DNA of 26,343 bases from Bacillota bacterium (GTDB lineage Bacteria; Bacillota; Clostridia; Christensenellales; SZUA-584), in the NCBI GenBank assembly GCA_023390815.1, contig JAEWCC010000063.1, forward strand, positions 1-26,343, written 5' to 3'. How positions within the stretch are numbered: the stretch's first letter is position 1; each line of letters opens with the position of its first letter. Of this stretch, positions 1 to 8,037 are shown in pieces. The translations under genes were made by a program, and so were the position numbers. The notes beneath the pieces were generated by a model. It was not told the DNA's origin. It ran no database searches and was given only the letters and a program-made list of their open reading frames with translations.

Positions 1-231
1 ATTGTTGATCTCCGGAACGGTAACTCCAATGATCGCGCTTTTTTTATTGATCATGCTTCGTGCCGCCGCGCTGGGTATAAACTCCAGATCCTTGATGGCT
101 TTCTGTATTCTTTCCATCGCATCGGCGCTGACATATCCGTTATTATTAAGGTATCGGGACACGGTACCAATGGCAACATTCGCACGCTCCGCTACGTCTT
201 TTATGGTCACTCTCTTCATCTGATTCGGCAT
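1..231 (-). CDS. LacI-family transcriptional regulator, N-terminal part (runs off the window)
   Basis: The visible 77 residues are the DNA-binding head of a LacI/GalR regulator. The helix-turn-helix reads VTIKDVAERANVAIGTVSRYLNN, and a hinge-helix segment (FIPSAAARSM) leads into the first strand of the sugar-binding domain (AIIGVTVPEI). The rest lies beyond position 1. I chose the ATG at 231 (MPNQMKRV) because an AAGGA ribosome site lies ten bases upstream; the ATG at 219 is in frame but poorly spaced. A perfect 12-bp palindrome of the LacI-operator type overlaps the ribosome site, which suggests autoregulation. The gene lies downstream of the sugar importer operon in the same direction, but a terminator separates them, so a role in that operon is only possible. 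The effector cannot be told. Confidence 0.9.
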   Translation of the reverse strand, partial: MPNQMKRVTIKDVAERANVAIGTVSRYLNNNGYVSADAMERIQKAIKDLEFIPSAAARSMINKKSAIIGVTVPEINN

Positions 232-232
232 T

Positions 233-244
233 GGAAACGTTTCC
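233..244. promoter_or_regulatory. LacI-type operator GGAAACGTTTCC in front of the partial regulator
   Basis: This is a perfect 12-bp palindrome with the central CG typical of LacI/GalR operators. It lies between the ribosome site and the chosen start of the regulator, so bound repressor would block its own expression. With its flanks (TGGAAACGTTTCCT) it is also close to the CcpA cre consensus, so catabolite control is the alternative reading. Confidence 0.6.
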
Positions 245-659
245 TTAATCCTTTTTTTAATAGGTCCATATTACAGTATGAACCCAATAATATTAATTTA
301 TAGTACATTTATCTTTGCAAAACGTCAAGCATATGGGACATGAACCCATAATGCGCATCAAAAAATCTGAACAGTGCCTTTAAAAGAGGCTTTAAGAAAT
401 GGGCTTGTGACAGTAAAATCAGGCCAGATGATGTTCTGGTTGAGTATCTCAACAAAAGCGAACAAGGTTTGTTACGCCAACGCAAAAGGCAGGCTCTATG
501 GCCTGCCTTCGTGTTGGCAACGTGCTATTTAAAGGCAACTTCCGTTTCGTTACGTCTGTTACATTCCGAATTGTTCCGAGCTTTTGTGTCCAAAATGTGC
601 CCAGGGGTTGCATCTGGGGGGCAATTTCTCTTCGTCAGTCTATATCCGTCTTTGCCGCC
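245..659. other. Intergenic stretch with no confident gene
   Basis: About 415 bases separate the partial regulator from the importer operon. The right half contains a terminator (484-509). A plus-strand frame is open from 344 and begins with residues NSAFKRGFKKWACD, which recall the N-terminus of ImmA/IrrE-type peptidases. It has no good start or ribosome site, and the frame then reads through the terminator stem, so I treat it as at most a decayed fragment. The bases 245-340 are AT-rich and would hold the promoter of the partial regulator. Confidence 0.5.
484..509 (-). terminator. Rho-independent terminator of the importer operon
   Basis: On the minus strand a nine-pair stem, AAGGCAGGC with GCCTGCCTT and a six-base loop, is followed by TTTT. 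It lies about 150 bases beyond the msmX-like stop codon and before the next gene in that direction. Confidence 0.65.
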
Positions 660-1784
660 TCAGTAAAGCAAATTCCGCTCTTCTTCTTTTTTTGAAAACA
701 ATTGAATCATCGCAGGCGGGAACTTAAAATGGATCTCCATTAAGCGCCCGATACCGCCGCTGAACTCGCGCGGCAGCTCCATCGTGGGTACGCGGATGAT
801 CGCGTCCCTCCCCTCCACGCTGACGTGCAGATGCAGTTCGCTGCCCATCATCTCGGAAACGTCCACGCAGGCGCGGATTGCGCCTTCCTCGTCGTGCCGG
901 GCAATGTTGATATGCTCGGGCCTTACCCCGAGCGTCACGTCCTGAGTTTCGGTACCCTTTTCCCGCAGCTGCACATTCATCTCTTCCGTCAGCGGAATCG
1001 CAACGCCCTGCAGGACAACCTGATACGAGCCCCCTGTCTTTTCGAGCATCGCATCGAAGAAGTTCATCTGCGGCGTGCCAATAAAGCCCGCCACAAACAG
1101 ATTCGCCGGGTGATTAAACACCTGCTGCGGCGTGCCGATCTGTTGAATGAAGCCGTCCTTCATGATCACGATACGGTCACCCAGCGTCATGGCCTCGGTT
1201 TGGTCGTGCGTGACGTAGATGAAGGTGGTGTTCACGCTCTGGCGCAGCTTGATGATCTCCGCGCGCATCTGATTGCGCAGCTTGGCGTCCAGATTGGACA
1301 GCGGCTCATCCATCAGAAACACCTGCGGATGGCGGACGATCGCCCTCCCGATGGCCACGCGCTGCCGTTGCCCGCCCGAGAGCGCTTTGGGCTTTCTCTG
1401 CAGCAGCTCGGTGATGCCGAGTATTTCCGCCGCCTCTTTCACCTTCGCGTCGATTTCGGGCTTCTTTAGATGACGCAGCTTGAGCGCGAACGCCATATTT
1501 TCGTACACCGTCATGTGCGGATACAGCGCGTAGTTCTGGAACACCATCGCGATATCCCGGTCTTTGGGTGCCACATCGTTCACCAGCCGATCTCCGATGT
1601 ACAGTTCGCCTTGGGTGATCTCCTCCAGCCCCGCCACCATTCTGAGCGTGGTGGACTTTCCGCAGCCGGATGGCCCCACCAGCACGATGAATTCCTTGTC
1701 GGCGATGTCGAGACTGAACTCCTCAACCGCAACAACGTTCTTGTCGTAAACCTTTTTAATATTCTTTAATGTAACGCTCGCCAT
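660..1784 (-). CDS. msmX: MsmX/UgpC-type sugar ABC transporter ATP-binding protein
   Basis: This 374-residue protein is the cytoplasmic ATPase that powers CUT1 sugar importers. In order it shows Walker A (GPSGCGKST, residues 37-45), a Q-loop (FQNYALYPH), the signature LSGGQRQR near 135, Walker B VFLMDEPLSNLD and the switch His in YVTHD. A C-terminal TOBE/OB-like regulatory region from about 240 contains LGVRPEHI. Length matches the MsmX/UgpC/MalK family. It starts three bases after the YesL-like gene and is the last gene of the operon. MsmX proteins often serve several importers, so it may also energise transporters encoded elsewhere, but its place here supports the arabinoside importer. The C-terminus (after about 360) is short and charged, with no extra domain. 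Confidence 0.95.
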   Translation of the reverse strand: MASVTLKNIKKVYDKNVVAVEEFSLDIADKEFIVLVGPSGCGKSTTLRMVAGLEEITQGELYIGDRLVNDVAPKDRDIAMVFQNYALYPHMTVYENMAFALKLRHLKKPEIDAKVKEAAEILGITELLQRKPKALSGGQRQRVAIGRAIVRHPQVFLMDEPLSNLDAKLRNQMRAEIIKLRQSVNTTFIYVTHDQTEAMTLGDRIVIMKDGFIQQIGTPQQVFNHPANLFVAGFIGTPQMNFFDAMLEKTGGSYQVVLQGVAIPLTEEMNVQLREKGTETQDVTLGVRPEHINIARHDEEGAIRACVDVSEMMGSELHLHVSVEGRDAIIRVPTMELPREFSGGIGRLMEIHFKFPPAMIQLFSKKEEERNLLY

Positions 1785-1787
1785 GAT

Positions 1788-2486
1788 TTATGATCCTTTC
1801 TTTTGGCTCTGCTCAAAGGGCTCAATAATACGTCTTTGCATGGTTTCATTAACGGCAGTGCAAATAATCAGCTGCTGCAGCGCGACCCAGATAAACAGCA
1901 GAAGAACCAAAGTATACGGGAAAAGCGCCGCTATGAATAAAGCCGTTACGGCGATACTGCCGATCATCACGAGATTGGTCTTCCATTCGGTCGCCATCAG
2001 TATCAAGGCGTTCCGGGCAATGTGGCTGCCTTTCAGGTCCAGCGCGGACATCAGCACGAATGAATAACTCCCAAACAACACGCCCAACCCCAACAGGAAG
2101 AGCCCCAGCGCTCCGGGCAGTATACCTCCGCCCGATTTGCTGACACTGAGGGCGTAGTAGCTGTCGAACAGCAGAAAAGCAACAATCAGCCCAAATGGTA
2201 TTGCTTTAAAGAAGCTTGCCTTAAACTCCTGCCAGAAATCGCTCCAGAGAAAGCAGTTGCCTTCCCGCACCAGCTTAATCAGCACCCTGTTCATGCCGCA
2301 GACAGCTGCCGGTATTGTCACAACGGGAATACTGAACAGGAGAAACAACAGGTTTAATGTAACGAGTTTCCACGGATGCGTCGTGAGCAGGAAGAAGAAC
2401 CGCTTAGCCCCTTTGCGGGGCGGCAACTCCGTCACGCCTTTTCCGGGCGCAAATCTTTTTCTCTTGATCTGCTCGGTTATGTTCAT
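1788..2486 (-). CDS. DUF624 / YesL-family membrane protein
   Basis: A 232-residue integral membrane protein of the DUF624 (YesL) family. A basic, proline-containing N-terminus of about 30 residues precedes the family-like segment RFFFLLTTHPWKLVTLNLLFLLFSIPVVTIPAA. There are about five hydrophobic segments, near residues 40-65, 95-112, 122-148, 170-187 and 190-212. Members are regularly found in operons for CUT1 importers of plant-polysaccharide oligosaccharides, but their biochemical role is not known. Here it sits between the second permease gene (ten-base gap) and the ATPase gene (three-base gap), so it is almost certainly co-transcribed with the transporter. A ribosome site AAGGATGAG precedes the ATG. 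The family call is confident; the function is open. Confidence 0.85.
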   Translation of the reverse strand: MNITEQIKRKRFAPGKGVTELPPRKGAKRFFFLLTTHPWKLVTLNLLFLLFSIPVVTIPAAVCGMNRVLIKLVREGNCFLWSDFWQEFKASFFKAIPFGLIVAFLLFDSYYALSVSKSGGGILPGALGLFLLGLGVLFGSYSFVLMSALDLKGSHIARNALILMATEWKTNLVMIGSIAVTALFIAALFPYTLVLLLFIWVALQQLIICTAVNETMQRRIIEPFEQSQKKGS

Positions 2487-2496
2487 GCTCTCATCC

Positions 2497-3387
2497 TTAA
2501 TTCTTCATGCCCGTCATGACGATGCCCTCTACAAAGTAACGCTGACCGATGAGGTAAACGATCACGCCCGGCAGGAACGAAAGACAGGTAGCCGCAAACA
2601 TGCCTGCGTAATCATTTTTAAACGAGCCCATGAAAGTGGTTAGTCCTACCGCCATCGTATACTTTTCGCGTGAAGAAATATAAATGGTTTGTTGCAGCAG
2701 ATCGTTCCAGGTCGTAATGAAGATTAACAGCGCCACGACGATGATGGCCGGCCGGATAGAGGGAACAATGATGCTGACCAGCGTACGCATGTAGCCGGCT
2801 CCGTCGATGGTAGCCGACTCGTCCAGCTCTCTGGGAAGCGTCCTGATAAACTGCCTGATCAGAAAGATATTGAACGCGCCTCCTCCGCATAGATACGGAA
2901 GTATCAGCGGCCAGTAGGTGTCTGTAAGCCCCATGCTCGCCCATGCGATGTAGAGCGGAATCAGCGTGACCATCGTCGGCAGCAGCATCGAACCTACGCA
3001 AAGCGCAAATAAAAACGACTTTCCTTTAAAGCGCAGCCGCGCAAAAGCATAGCCGCACAATATCGCGGTGATCGTTCCGAAGACCACACAGGGAACGACG
3101 ATCGTCAGCGTATTCCCTAAATACAACCAGAAGTCATACGTAGTCGGTTTTATGTTGTAATTGGAAAACAACCATTCTGTTGGGAAAAACTGCGGCGGCC
3201 ATTTAAATATATCGAGGCTTTTCATCAGCGAAGAGCGGAGCATCCACCATATTGGCAGCATAACCAGCGCAGCAATTAAGATGATCGTAATCAACGAAGC
3301 AATATCCGCAATCCGCTGGCTTCTCTTTTTACTTTTCATGGACTTGTTGGCGGGCATCGCGTTACTTATTTTTGCGGCTCCGTTCAT
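2497..3387 (-). CDS. CUT1 sugar ABC transporter permease (MalG/AraQ type)
   Basis: This 296-residue inner-membrane permease has six predicted membrane segments after a basic cytoplasmic N-terminus (residues 1-27). The cytoplasmic EAA loop that docks the ATPase reads ELDESATIDGAGYMRTLVSI at about 187-206, followed by IVPSIRPAI. The C-terminus YFVEGIVMTGMKN matches MalG-type permeases (typical pattern GLTAGAVKG). It begins inside the stop codon of the partner permease (ATGA overlap at 3384-3387), the usual sign of translational coupling. With that partner it would form the channel for the sugar bound by the lipoprotein at 4438-5835. Confidence 0.93.
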   Translation of the reverse strand: MNGAAKISNAMPANKSMKSKKRSQRIADIASLITIILIAALVMLPIWWMLRSSLMKSLDIFKWPPQFFPTEWLFSNYNIKPTTYDFWLYLGNTLTIVVPCVVFGTITAILCGYAFARLRFKGKSFLFALCVGSMLLPTMVTLIPLYIAWASMGLTDTYWPLILPYLCGGGAFNIFLIRQFIRTLPRELDESATIDGAGYMRTLVSIIVPSIRPAIIVVALLIFITTWNDLLQQTIYISSREKYTMAVGLTTFMGSFKNDYAGMFAATCLSFLPGVIVYLIGQRYFVEGIVMTGMKN

Positions 3388-4322
3388 TTTTTATCATCTC
3401 CTCCCTCGTTATATATCCAGCTTTTAGATGTGACGAACAATATAAAGGCCAGGATTGCGGCCACGATAAAGAACACAAACGCAATCGCACCGGCCTTCCC
3501 CAATTCCCTGCCCCTAAAGCCGATCTGGTACATCAAATAGGTCATAAACATCGTAGATTGCCCCGGCCCGCCTTTTGTAACGGCCAGCGCGGGTACAACA
3601 ACCTGCAGATTGACGACAAGGCTCATCAAAAGATTATAGAAAATGATCGGAGTCATGCTGGGGATCGTAATATGCCAAAACCGCTGCCAGGCGTTTGCGC
3701 CGTCTATTTCCGCAGCCTCATGATATACCCGGGGCACGTTTTGCAGCCCTGCCAAGAATATCACGATCAGGTTGCCGGATGTCCAAACAGCGATCAACGC
3801 CAGCGAGGGTATGGCTGTATCCGCGGAAGACAGGAAAAGGGATTTATCCAAGCCTAAATTCACCAGGATATAATTGATCAAGCCGCCGTCATACTTTAAT
3901 AAAAACCACCAGCTGATCATGACCGCGGTGGCGGGCAGGATATACGGAATATAGAAAATCGCTCGGAAAAATCCGCGGGCGGGAATCTTGCGGTTTAAGA
4001 GCAACGCGATAATCATGGAGTAAATAATACTTCCGACAACGGCGATCAGCGCGAAAACAACCGTTACCTTAATCGAGTTGAGAAAGTCAATACTCGGGCT
4101 TTTAAATATTTCAGCGAAATTGTCAAGCCCCACATACTTGACCGGCGGCAGCGTACCGCCTTGAATAAAATGACCTACGTTGAGGTCCGTTAAACTGATA
4201 CCGAAAACGGCCAGCAAAGGGATATATGTAATCAACGACAATCCAAGAAACGCCGGGATCAAAAACAGATATGCTGCGCGCTGTTCCTTGATTGCGATCT
4301 TTGTCCTCTTCTTATTTTTCAT
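3384..4322 (-). CDS. CUT1 sugar ABC transporter permease (MalF/AraP type)
   Basis: A 312-residue permease of the MalF/LacF/AraP group. A charged N-terminus (KNKKRTKIAIKEQ) is followed by the first membrane segment YLFLIPAFLGLSLITYIPLLAVFGISL, a short extracytoplasmic stretch with KYVGLDNFAEIF, and five further membrane segments. The EAA loop reads YHEAAEIDGANAWQRFWHI at about 201-219, followed by TIPSMTPII. It forms a heterodimer with the permease encoded just downstream, whose start overlaps its stop by four bases. The gene follows the binding-protein gene after 115 bases that contain a GC-rich hairpin, which may lower permease relative to binding-protein levels. Confidence 0.93.
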   Translation of the reverse strand: MKNKKRTKIAIKEQRAAYLFLIPAFLGLSLITYIPLLAVFGISLTDLNVGHFIQGGTLPPVKYVGLDNFAEIFKSPSIDFLNSIKVTVVFALIAVVGSIIYSMIIALLLNRKIPARGFFRAIFYIPYILPATAVMISWWFLLKYDGGLINYILVNLGLDKSLFLSSADTAIPSLALIAVWTSGNLIVIFLAGLQNVPRVYHEAAEIDGANAWQRFWHITIPSMTPIIFYNLLMSLVVNLQVVVPALAVTKGGPGQSTMFMTYLMYQIGFRGRELGKAGAIAFVFFIVAAILAFILFVTSKSWIYNEGGDDKK

Positions 4323-4358
4323 GTCTGCATCCCACTTTCCAGGATTATAAACCAGGGA

Positions 4359-4394
4359 GGGCGCCCGCTACGCATATTTGCTTTTCAGGCGCCC
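4359..4394 (-). other. Intercistronic GC-rich stem-loop between binding protein and permease
   Basis: GGGCGCC at 4359-4365 can pair with GGCGCCC at 4388-4394 in the transcript. No T-run follows, so full termination is unlikely. Stem-loops here commonly protect the binding-protein message or cause partial read-through, giving more binding protein than permease. Confidence 0.5.
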
Positions 4395-4437
4395 CTAAAA
4401 CCTCAACCGTTACTTCACAATAAACAATCGTTTCTTA

Positions 4438-5835
4438 TCAGTTGAGCTCAGCCTGCATCGCATCACGAACGCCGTCGACAACCTCTTTAACCGTCTTACT
4501 GCCGTTAATCGCTTCAACCATTGCCGGCTGCAGTATCTTGATGATCTCATAGGTGTTGGGCGTATAGTACCATGCGGTTTGTTTGGTTACGTCAGTGTTT
4601 AACGCAACGTCCACGATCGCCGTTTTGAAAGCTTCGGCTGTTAACGGCTGGCGGAGTTCGCAATCGTCCACCCAGGATTTCAGCAGATCCGCATCCGTAT
4701 AATATTCCAAATTGGTAGGCATCCACCATCCGGCCATGATCGTGCCAAAATTGTTTTCTACGCTGTTGTACCATCTCAGGAATTCCGCAGCTTCTTCCGG
4801 GTGCTCCGATGTGGCAAATACGCCTGTCGGACCGCCGGTGCAGATGTTCACCTTCTGCTTCATATAGGGCAGCACGCCAACGCCATAATCGATACCTTCA
4901 AGGCCCGACCGGAATCCTGTAGCCCACTGTCCTTCTGTGCACATCGCGACGTTCCCTGCGCCCAGCGAGCTGGAAAAACCATTATCGATTGTTCCGTCAT
5001 TTAACGGCGCAACGTTTTCCACCAGGTGCAGATCGACAACCTTTTGCAAAGCCTCGATAGCCGCGTCATCAAAAACTACCGATTTGCCGTCAGCCGAGAA
5101 AAAGCTGCCGCCATTGGAAAGCGCCCATACTTCGAGCTGCCATGTATATTGATTGACATATGCGCCGTACTGCACGATATTGTTTTTGTCGAAACCTTCT
5201 TCGCCCGGATGTTTGCCATTGGCGTCTAACGTGAGCTGCTTGGCAACCTCAACAAATTGATCCCACGTCCATGCTTCATCCAGTGTAGCGGGAGGATATT
5301 CTACGCCGGCGGCATCGAACATTGCCTTGTTGTACCAGAGACCGAGCACTTCGTTCGCGGCAGAATAACCAACGGTTTCACCGTTATATTTGAACGTAAG
5401 ATAGTCGAGCGGCTTTTCATCCTGACCTTCATAGATGTCTACATTAGCCAGCAGCCCATCCCTTGCCCAGCCGATAGCGGTATCTTCCGCGACCATTCCG
5501 CAATCCGGCATCTCGCCTGACGTAGCCATGGTCTGAAGCTTTTCGTTGTATTCGTCACGCCCGATCTGAAGCGCCTTCACGTATACTTTGTCCTGCGAGT
5601 CATTGTATACGTCGAGAGCCTTCTGAGTCGTTTCCTGTTCCGCGGGATCGCCCCACAATGAGAACGTGATCTCAATCTTATCCGCTTGCTCGGGCGACGC
5701 GGAAGCTGTTTCCGTGCCGTTGCTTGCCGAAGCGCTTGTGTCATCCGGTACTGTCGGCTGTCCGCAAGCGGCAAAGCCGAGCACCATAAGGACACAAAGC
5801 AGGATCCCAAAGACCTTCTTCCTACTCTTCATCAT
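4438..5835 (-). CDS. Sugar ABC transporter substrate-binding lipoprotein
   Basis: A 465-residue extracellular solute-binding protein (family 1). The N-terminus is a lipoprotein signal (MKSRKKVFGILLCVLMVLGFAAC) with the lipid-modified Cys at residue 24. A low-complexity Ser/Thr/Ala/Glu linker to about 50 precedes the mature domain, which starts KIEITFSLWGDP. Landmarks of the fold are EVLGLWYNKAMFDAAGVEYPPATLDEAWTW around 160-190 and, late in the protein, AAEFLRWYNSVE. It would capture the oligosaccharide outside the membrane and deliver it to the two permeases encoded next. Two ATG codons in tandem follow an AAGGAAG ribosome site; either could be used. A TATAAT box and a perfect inverted repeat lie just upstream. 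The ligand is inferred from the arabinofuranosidase genes, not from the protein. Confidence 0.92.
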   Translation of the reverse strand: MMKSRKKVFGILLCVLMVLGFAACGQPTVPDDTSASASNGTETASASPEQADKIEITFSLWGDPAEQETTQKALDVYNDSQDKVYVKALQIGRDEYNEKLQTMATSGEMPDCGMVAEDTAIGWARDGLLANVDIYEGQDEKPLDYLTFKYNGETVGYSAANEVLGLWYNKAMFDAAGVEYPPATLDEAWTWDQFVEVAKQLTLDANGKHPGEEGFDKNNIVQYGAYVNQYTWQLEVWALSNGGSFFSADGKSVVFDDAAIEALQKVVDLHLVENVAPLNDGTIDNGFSSSLGAGNVAMCTEGQWATGFRSGLEGIDYGVGVLPYMKQKVNICTGGPTGVFATSEHPEEAAEFLRWYNSVENNFGTIMAGWWMPTNLEYYTDADLLKSWVDDCELRQPLTAEAFKTAIVDVALNTDVTKQTAWYYTPNTYEIIKILQPAMVEAINGSKTVKEVVDGVRDAMQAELN

Positions 5836-5859
5836 TTACACTTCCTTTACGGTATTTTT

Positions 5860-5888
5860 ATTATACAACACGCGCGACGTTGTATAAA
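5860..5888 (-). promoter_or_regulatory. Probable internal promoter with operator-like inverted repeat ahead of the binding-protein gene
   Basis: On the minus strand TTTATA (5883-5888) and a perfect TATAAT (5860-5865) are 17 bases apart. The arms TTATACAAC (5861-5869) and GTTGTATAA (5879-5887) form a perfect nine-base inverted repeat with a nine-base centre, covering both promoter boxes. This lets the transporter genes be transcribed apart from the GH127 gene and suggests a dedicated repressor. The repeat differs from the TAAACGTTTA sites upstream. An RNA stem-loop is the alternative explanation. Confidence 0.55.
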
Positions 5889-5892
5889 CAAC

Positions 5893-7911
5893 TTACTTGT
5901 TATTAAGAACCGCTTTTTGCCATACGTACATTTCACCGGGCTGCCGGTTGCCCCAGATGCAGTACGGCACCGCTTTCAGCGGCGCAGGCCGCAGGAAAAA
6001 ACGCGTCTGGCTGTAGAGTTCATTCTCCTTGCCCTCGCCGCAGAGCCGATGGCCCTCGTAAGCCAGCGCGGGCAGTTCGCCGGGTAGGCCGATATCCTCA
6101 CGCTGCACTGCAGAATCGGGATCTACAAACACGGAAGCCAGATTTGCGCCGTTATCCACTTGCTCCAGGCAATATACGCACGGACCCAGTTCCAGCGCAA
6201 CCTTGCCCATATCCTCCCGCACATTGGGGTTCGCCACTGTCCAGCGCGGCCTTATATCCATGCCCATGACAATTTCGTGTTCACCCTGTTTTAAGTCGAT
6301 CAACGCATACCCCTTCTCCGCTTTTGGCGATACGGATACGCCGTCCAGTGTAAACGTTGGGACACCCGCGTATTCCGGCATCCTAATAGCGATGCGCAAA
6401 GAGTCACCTTGCACCGCTGCCTTAACGGACACATTGCCGCTGTGCATCAGGTCCGACTTCATTTCGATCTGCGCTTCCCCACCGGCCAAAACCGTATGAA
6501 AGGAGGAAGAGATGAAAAGGTTTATATACGCCGTATTATCATCCGCCGCATAGATGTATTGCCCCAGAGAGGCCAGCGTGCGCGCCACATTAGGCGGGCA
6601 GCAGGCCACTGAAAACCAGGGCTGGCGCTGCGCTTTTACATGTTTCATGGAAGTGGCGGGCAGACAGTCGTCCGGCCAGACCTCCAGCGGATTCACATAG
6701 AAGTATCGGTCGCCGCTCAGGCTGATGCCCGCCAGCACCGTGTTGTAAAGCGCGCGCTCCACAATATCGAAATAAGAAGCGTCCCGCTCGATAAGGCTCA
6801 TGCGGCGTCCGAACAGCGCAAGTCCAATGGATGCGCAGGTTTCGCAATACGCCGAGTCGTTAGGGAGGTCATAATCCGTGGTAAAACGCTCAAAGAAACC
6901 GGATGAACCGATGCCGCCCGTGATGTACATGCGCCGCTGCGTGATGTTATTCCACAGTGCCCGGCAGGTTTCCAGCAATTTCTCGTCGCCGTCCTCACGC
7001 GCAATATCCGCCATGGCGCAGTACATGTATGTGGCCCGCACCGCATGGCCCTCCGCCGTGCGCTGCTGCCGCGGCGGCATATGAGACTGCGAATATTTCA
7101 GCTCGTATTCCCGGAATTCGGGGAATATCACTTCTCCGTTTCGGCCTTCAATTTCCTGCCGGAAATAGTTCGGTTCCTGACCGCGTTCGTCAATGAAGAA
7201 CCGCGCGCAATCAAGATAGCGGCTCTCCCCGGTGTAGCGGTACAGTTTAACGAGTGCCAGTTCAATCTCCTGATGGCCCGGATAACCCTTGCGCTGTCCC
7301 TCCTCCGGCCCGAATTCACGGCAAATCAAATCTGCAAAACGACGCGCCGTATTTAAAAGATTGTCTTTTCCTGTGGCTTCATAATAGGCCACGCCCGCCT
7401 CGATCAGATAACCGGCGCAATAGAGTTCATGCCCTTCTACGAGATTGCTCCAGCGTCCCTGCGGCTCTGCGACGGTAAAGTAGGTGTTCAAATATCCGTC
7501 CGACTGCTGCGCGCGCCCGATAAGCGATATCACTTCATCCGCTATGCTTTCAAAGTCTTTACAGCTCCCGTTATGTATGCAGTAAGCAACGGTCTCCAGC
7601 CACTTATAAACATCCGTATCGACAAATATGACGCCTTTGTGTTCCCCTTTTAACTCACCTGCGGCAATACGAAAATTCTTAATGCAGTAGGATTCCATGA
7701 TCTGCTGTCCGCCGTCCTGCATAACGTTTTCAGCCTGCGAGTCGAGTATGTTCCAGTTATTAAAAGCGGGATCTGCGCCGGGAATACGATCGTTCAATAT
7801 CTTCCACTGGTACGGAACGATAACGTCCGCGACCATATCGGTATAGTGCTTCCAGAAGGAGTCGGTGATATGGATTTGACCCAGGTCAGGCAACCGCAAT
7901 GATGACTTCAT
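5893..7911 (-). CDS. GH127 beta-L-arabinofuranosidase (HypBA1-like)
   Basis: A 672-residue glycoside hydrolase of family 127 (formerly DUF1680), which releases L-arabinose from beta-L-arabinofuranosides. The order is an N-terminal strand region, an (alpha/alpha)6 barrel to about residue 450, then beta-sandwich domains. Zinc-site and catalytic residues known from Bifidobacterium HypBA1 are all visible: E341 in FFERF (HypBA1 E322), E357 and C359 in AYCETCAS (E338, C340), and C437-C438 in VACCPPN (nucleophile C417 and C418). The spacing between the two Glu residues is conserved. No signal peptide is present, so it acts in the cytoplasm on imported sugars. It is the first gene of the operon; GGAG precedes the ATG, and a LacI-type operator lies just after the predicted transcription start. 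Confidence 0.93.
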   Translation of the reverse strand: MKSSLRLPDLGQIHITDSFWKHYTDMVADVIVPYQWKILNDRIPGADPAFNNWNILDSQAENVMQDGGQQIMESYCIKNFRIAAGELKGEHKGVIFVDTDVYKWLETVAYCIHNGSCKDFESIADEVISLIGRAQQSDGYLNTYFTVAEPQGRWSNLVEGHELYCAGYLIEAGVAYYEATGKDNLLNTARRFADLICREFGPEEGQRKGYPGHQEIELALVKLYRYTGESRYLDCARFFIDERGQEPNYFRQEIEGRNGEVIFPEFREYELKYSQSHMPPRQQRTAEGHAVRATYMYCAMADIAREDGDEKLLETCRALWNNITQRRMYITGGIGSSGFFERFTTDYDLPNDSAYCETCASIGLALFGRRMSLIERDASYFDIVERALYNTVLAGISLSGDRYFYVNPLEVWPDDCLPATSMKHVKAQRQPWFSVACCPPNVARTLASLGQYIYAADDNTAYINLFISSSFHTVLAGGEAQIEMKSDLMHSGNVSVKAAVQGDSLRIAIRMPEYAGVPTFTLDGVSVSPKAEKGYALIDLKQGEHEIVMGMDIRPRWTVANPNVREDMGKVALELGPCVYCLEQVDNGANLASVFVDPDSAVQREDIGLPGELPALAYEGHRLCGEGKENELYSQTRFFLRPAPLKAVPYCIWGNRQPGEMYVWQKAVLNNK

Positions 7912-7948
7912 ACTTTGCTCCGTTCAGATGAATTTGCATAGGGTATAG

Positions 7949-7958
7949 TAAACGTTTA
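7949..7958. promoter_or_regulatory. LacI-type operator TAAACGTTTA at the GH127 promoter
   Basis: A perfect ten-base palindrome lies a few bases downstream of the predicted transcription start of the GH127 operon, where a bound repressor would block elongation. The identical ten bases recur in the promoter of the divergent LacI gene (8189-8198), so that regulator is the likely ligand. CcpA is less likely because the outer cre positions do not match. Confidence 0.7.
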
Positions 7959-7970
7959 ACCTGTGCGCTC

Positions 7971-7999
7971 ACTATAATACACATTATTTAATTTGTAAA
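7971..7999 (-). promoter_or_regulatory. Predicted sigma-A promoter of the GH127-importer operon
   Basis: On the minus strand, TTTACA (7994-7999) is followed after 17 bases by TATAGT (7971-7976). The distance to the start codon at 7911 leaves a leader of about 50 bases containing the operator. Confidence 0.6.
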
Positions 8000-8037
8000 G
8001 AGCGTATTCTGGTTTTTTTTAAACTATTTTTAGGCAT

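Noticed and set aside
825..1469. Long plus-strand frame opposite the msmX-like gene
   Set aside because: It is the antisense shadow of a GC-rich coding gene with full ATPase motifs. The same applies to the long frames at 8675-9286, 10000-10707, 13743-14870, 15032-15985 and 16696-17379.
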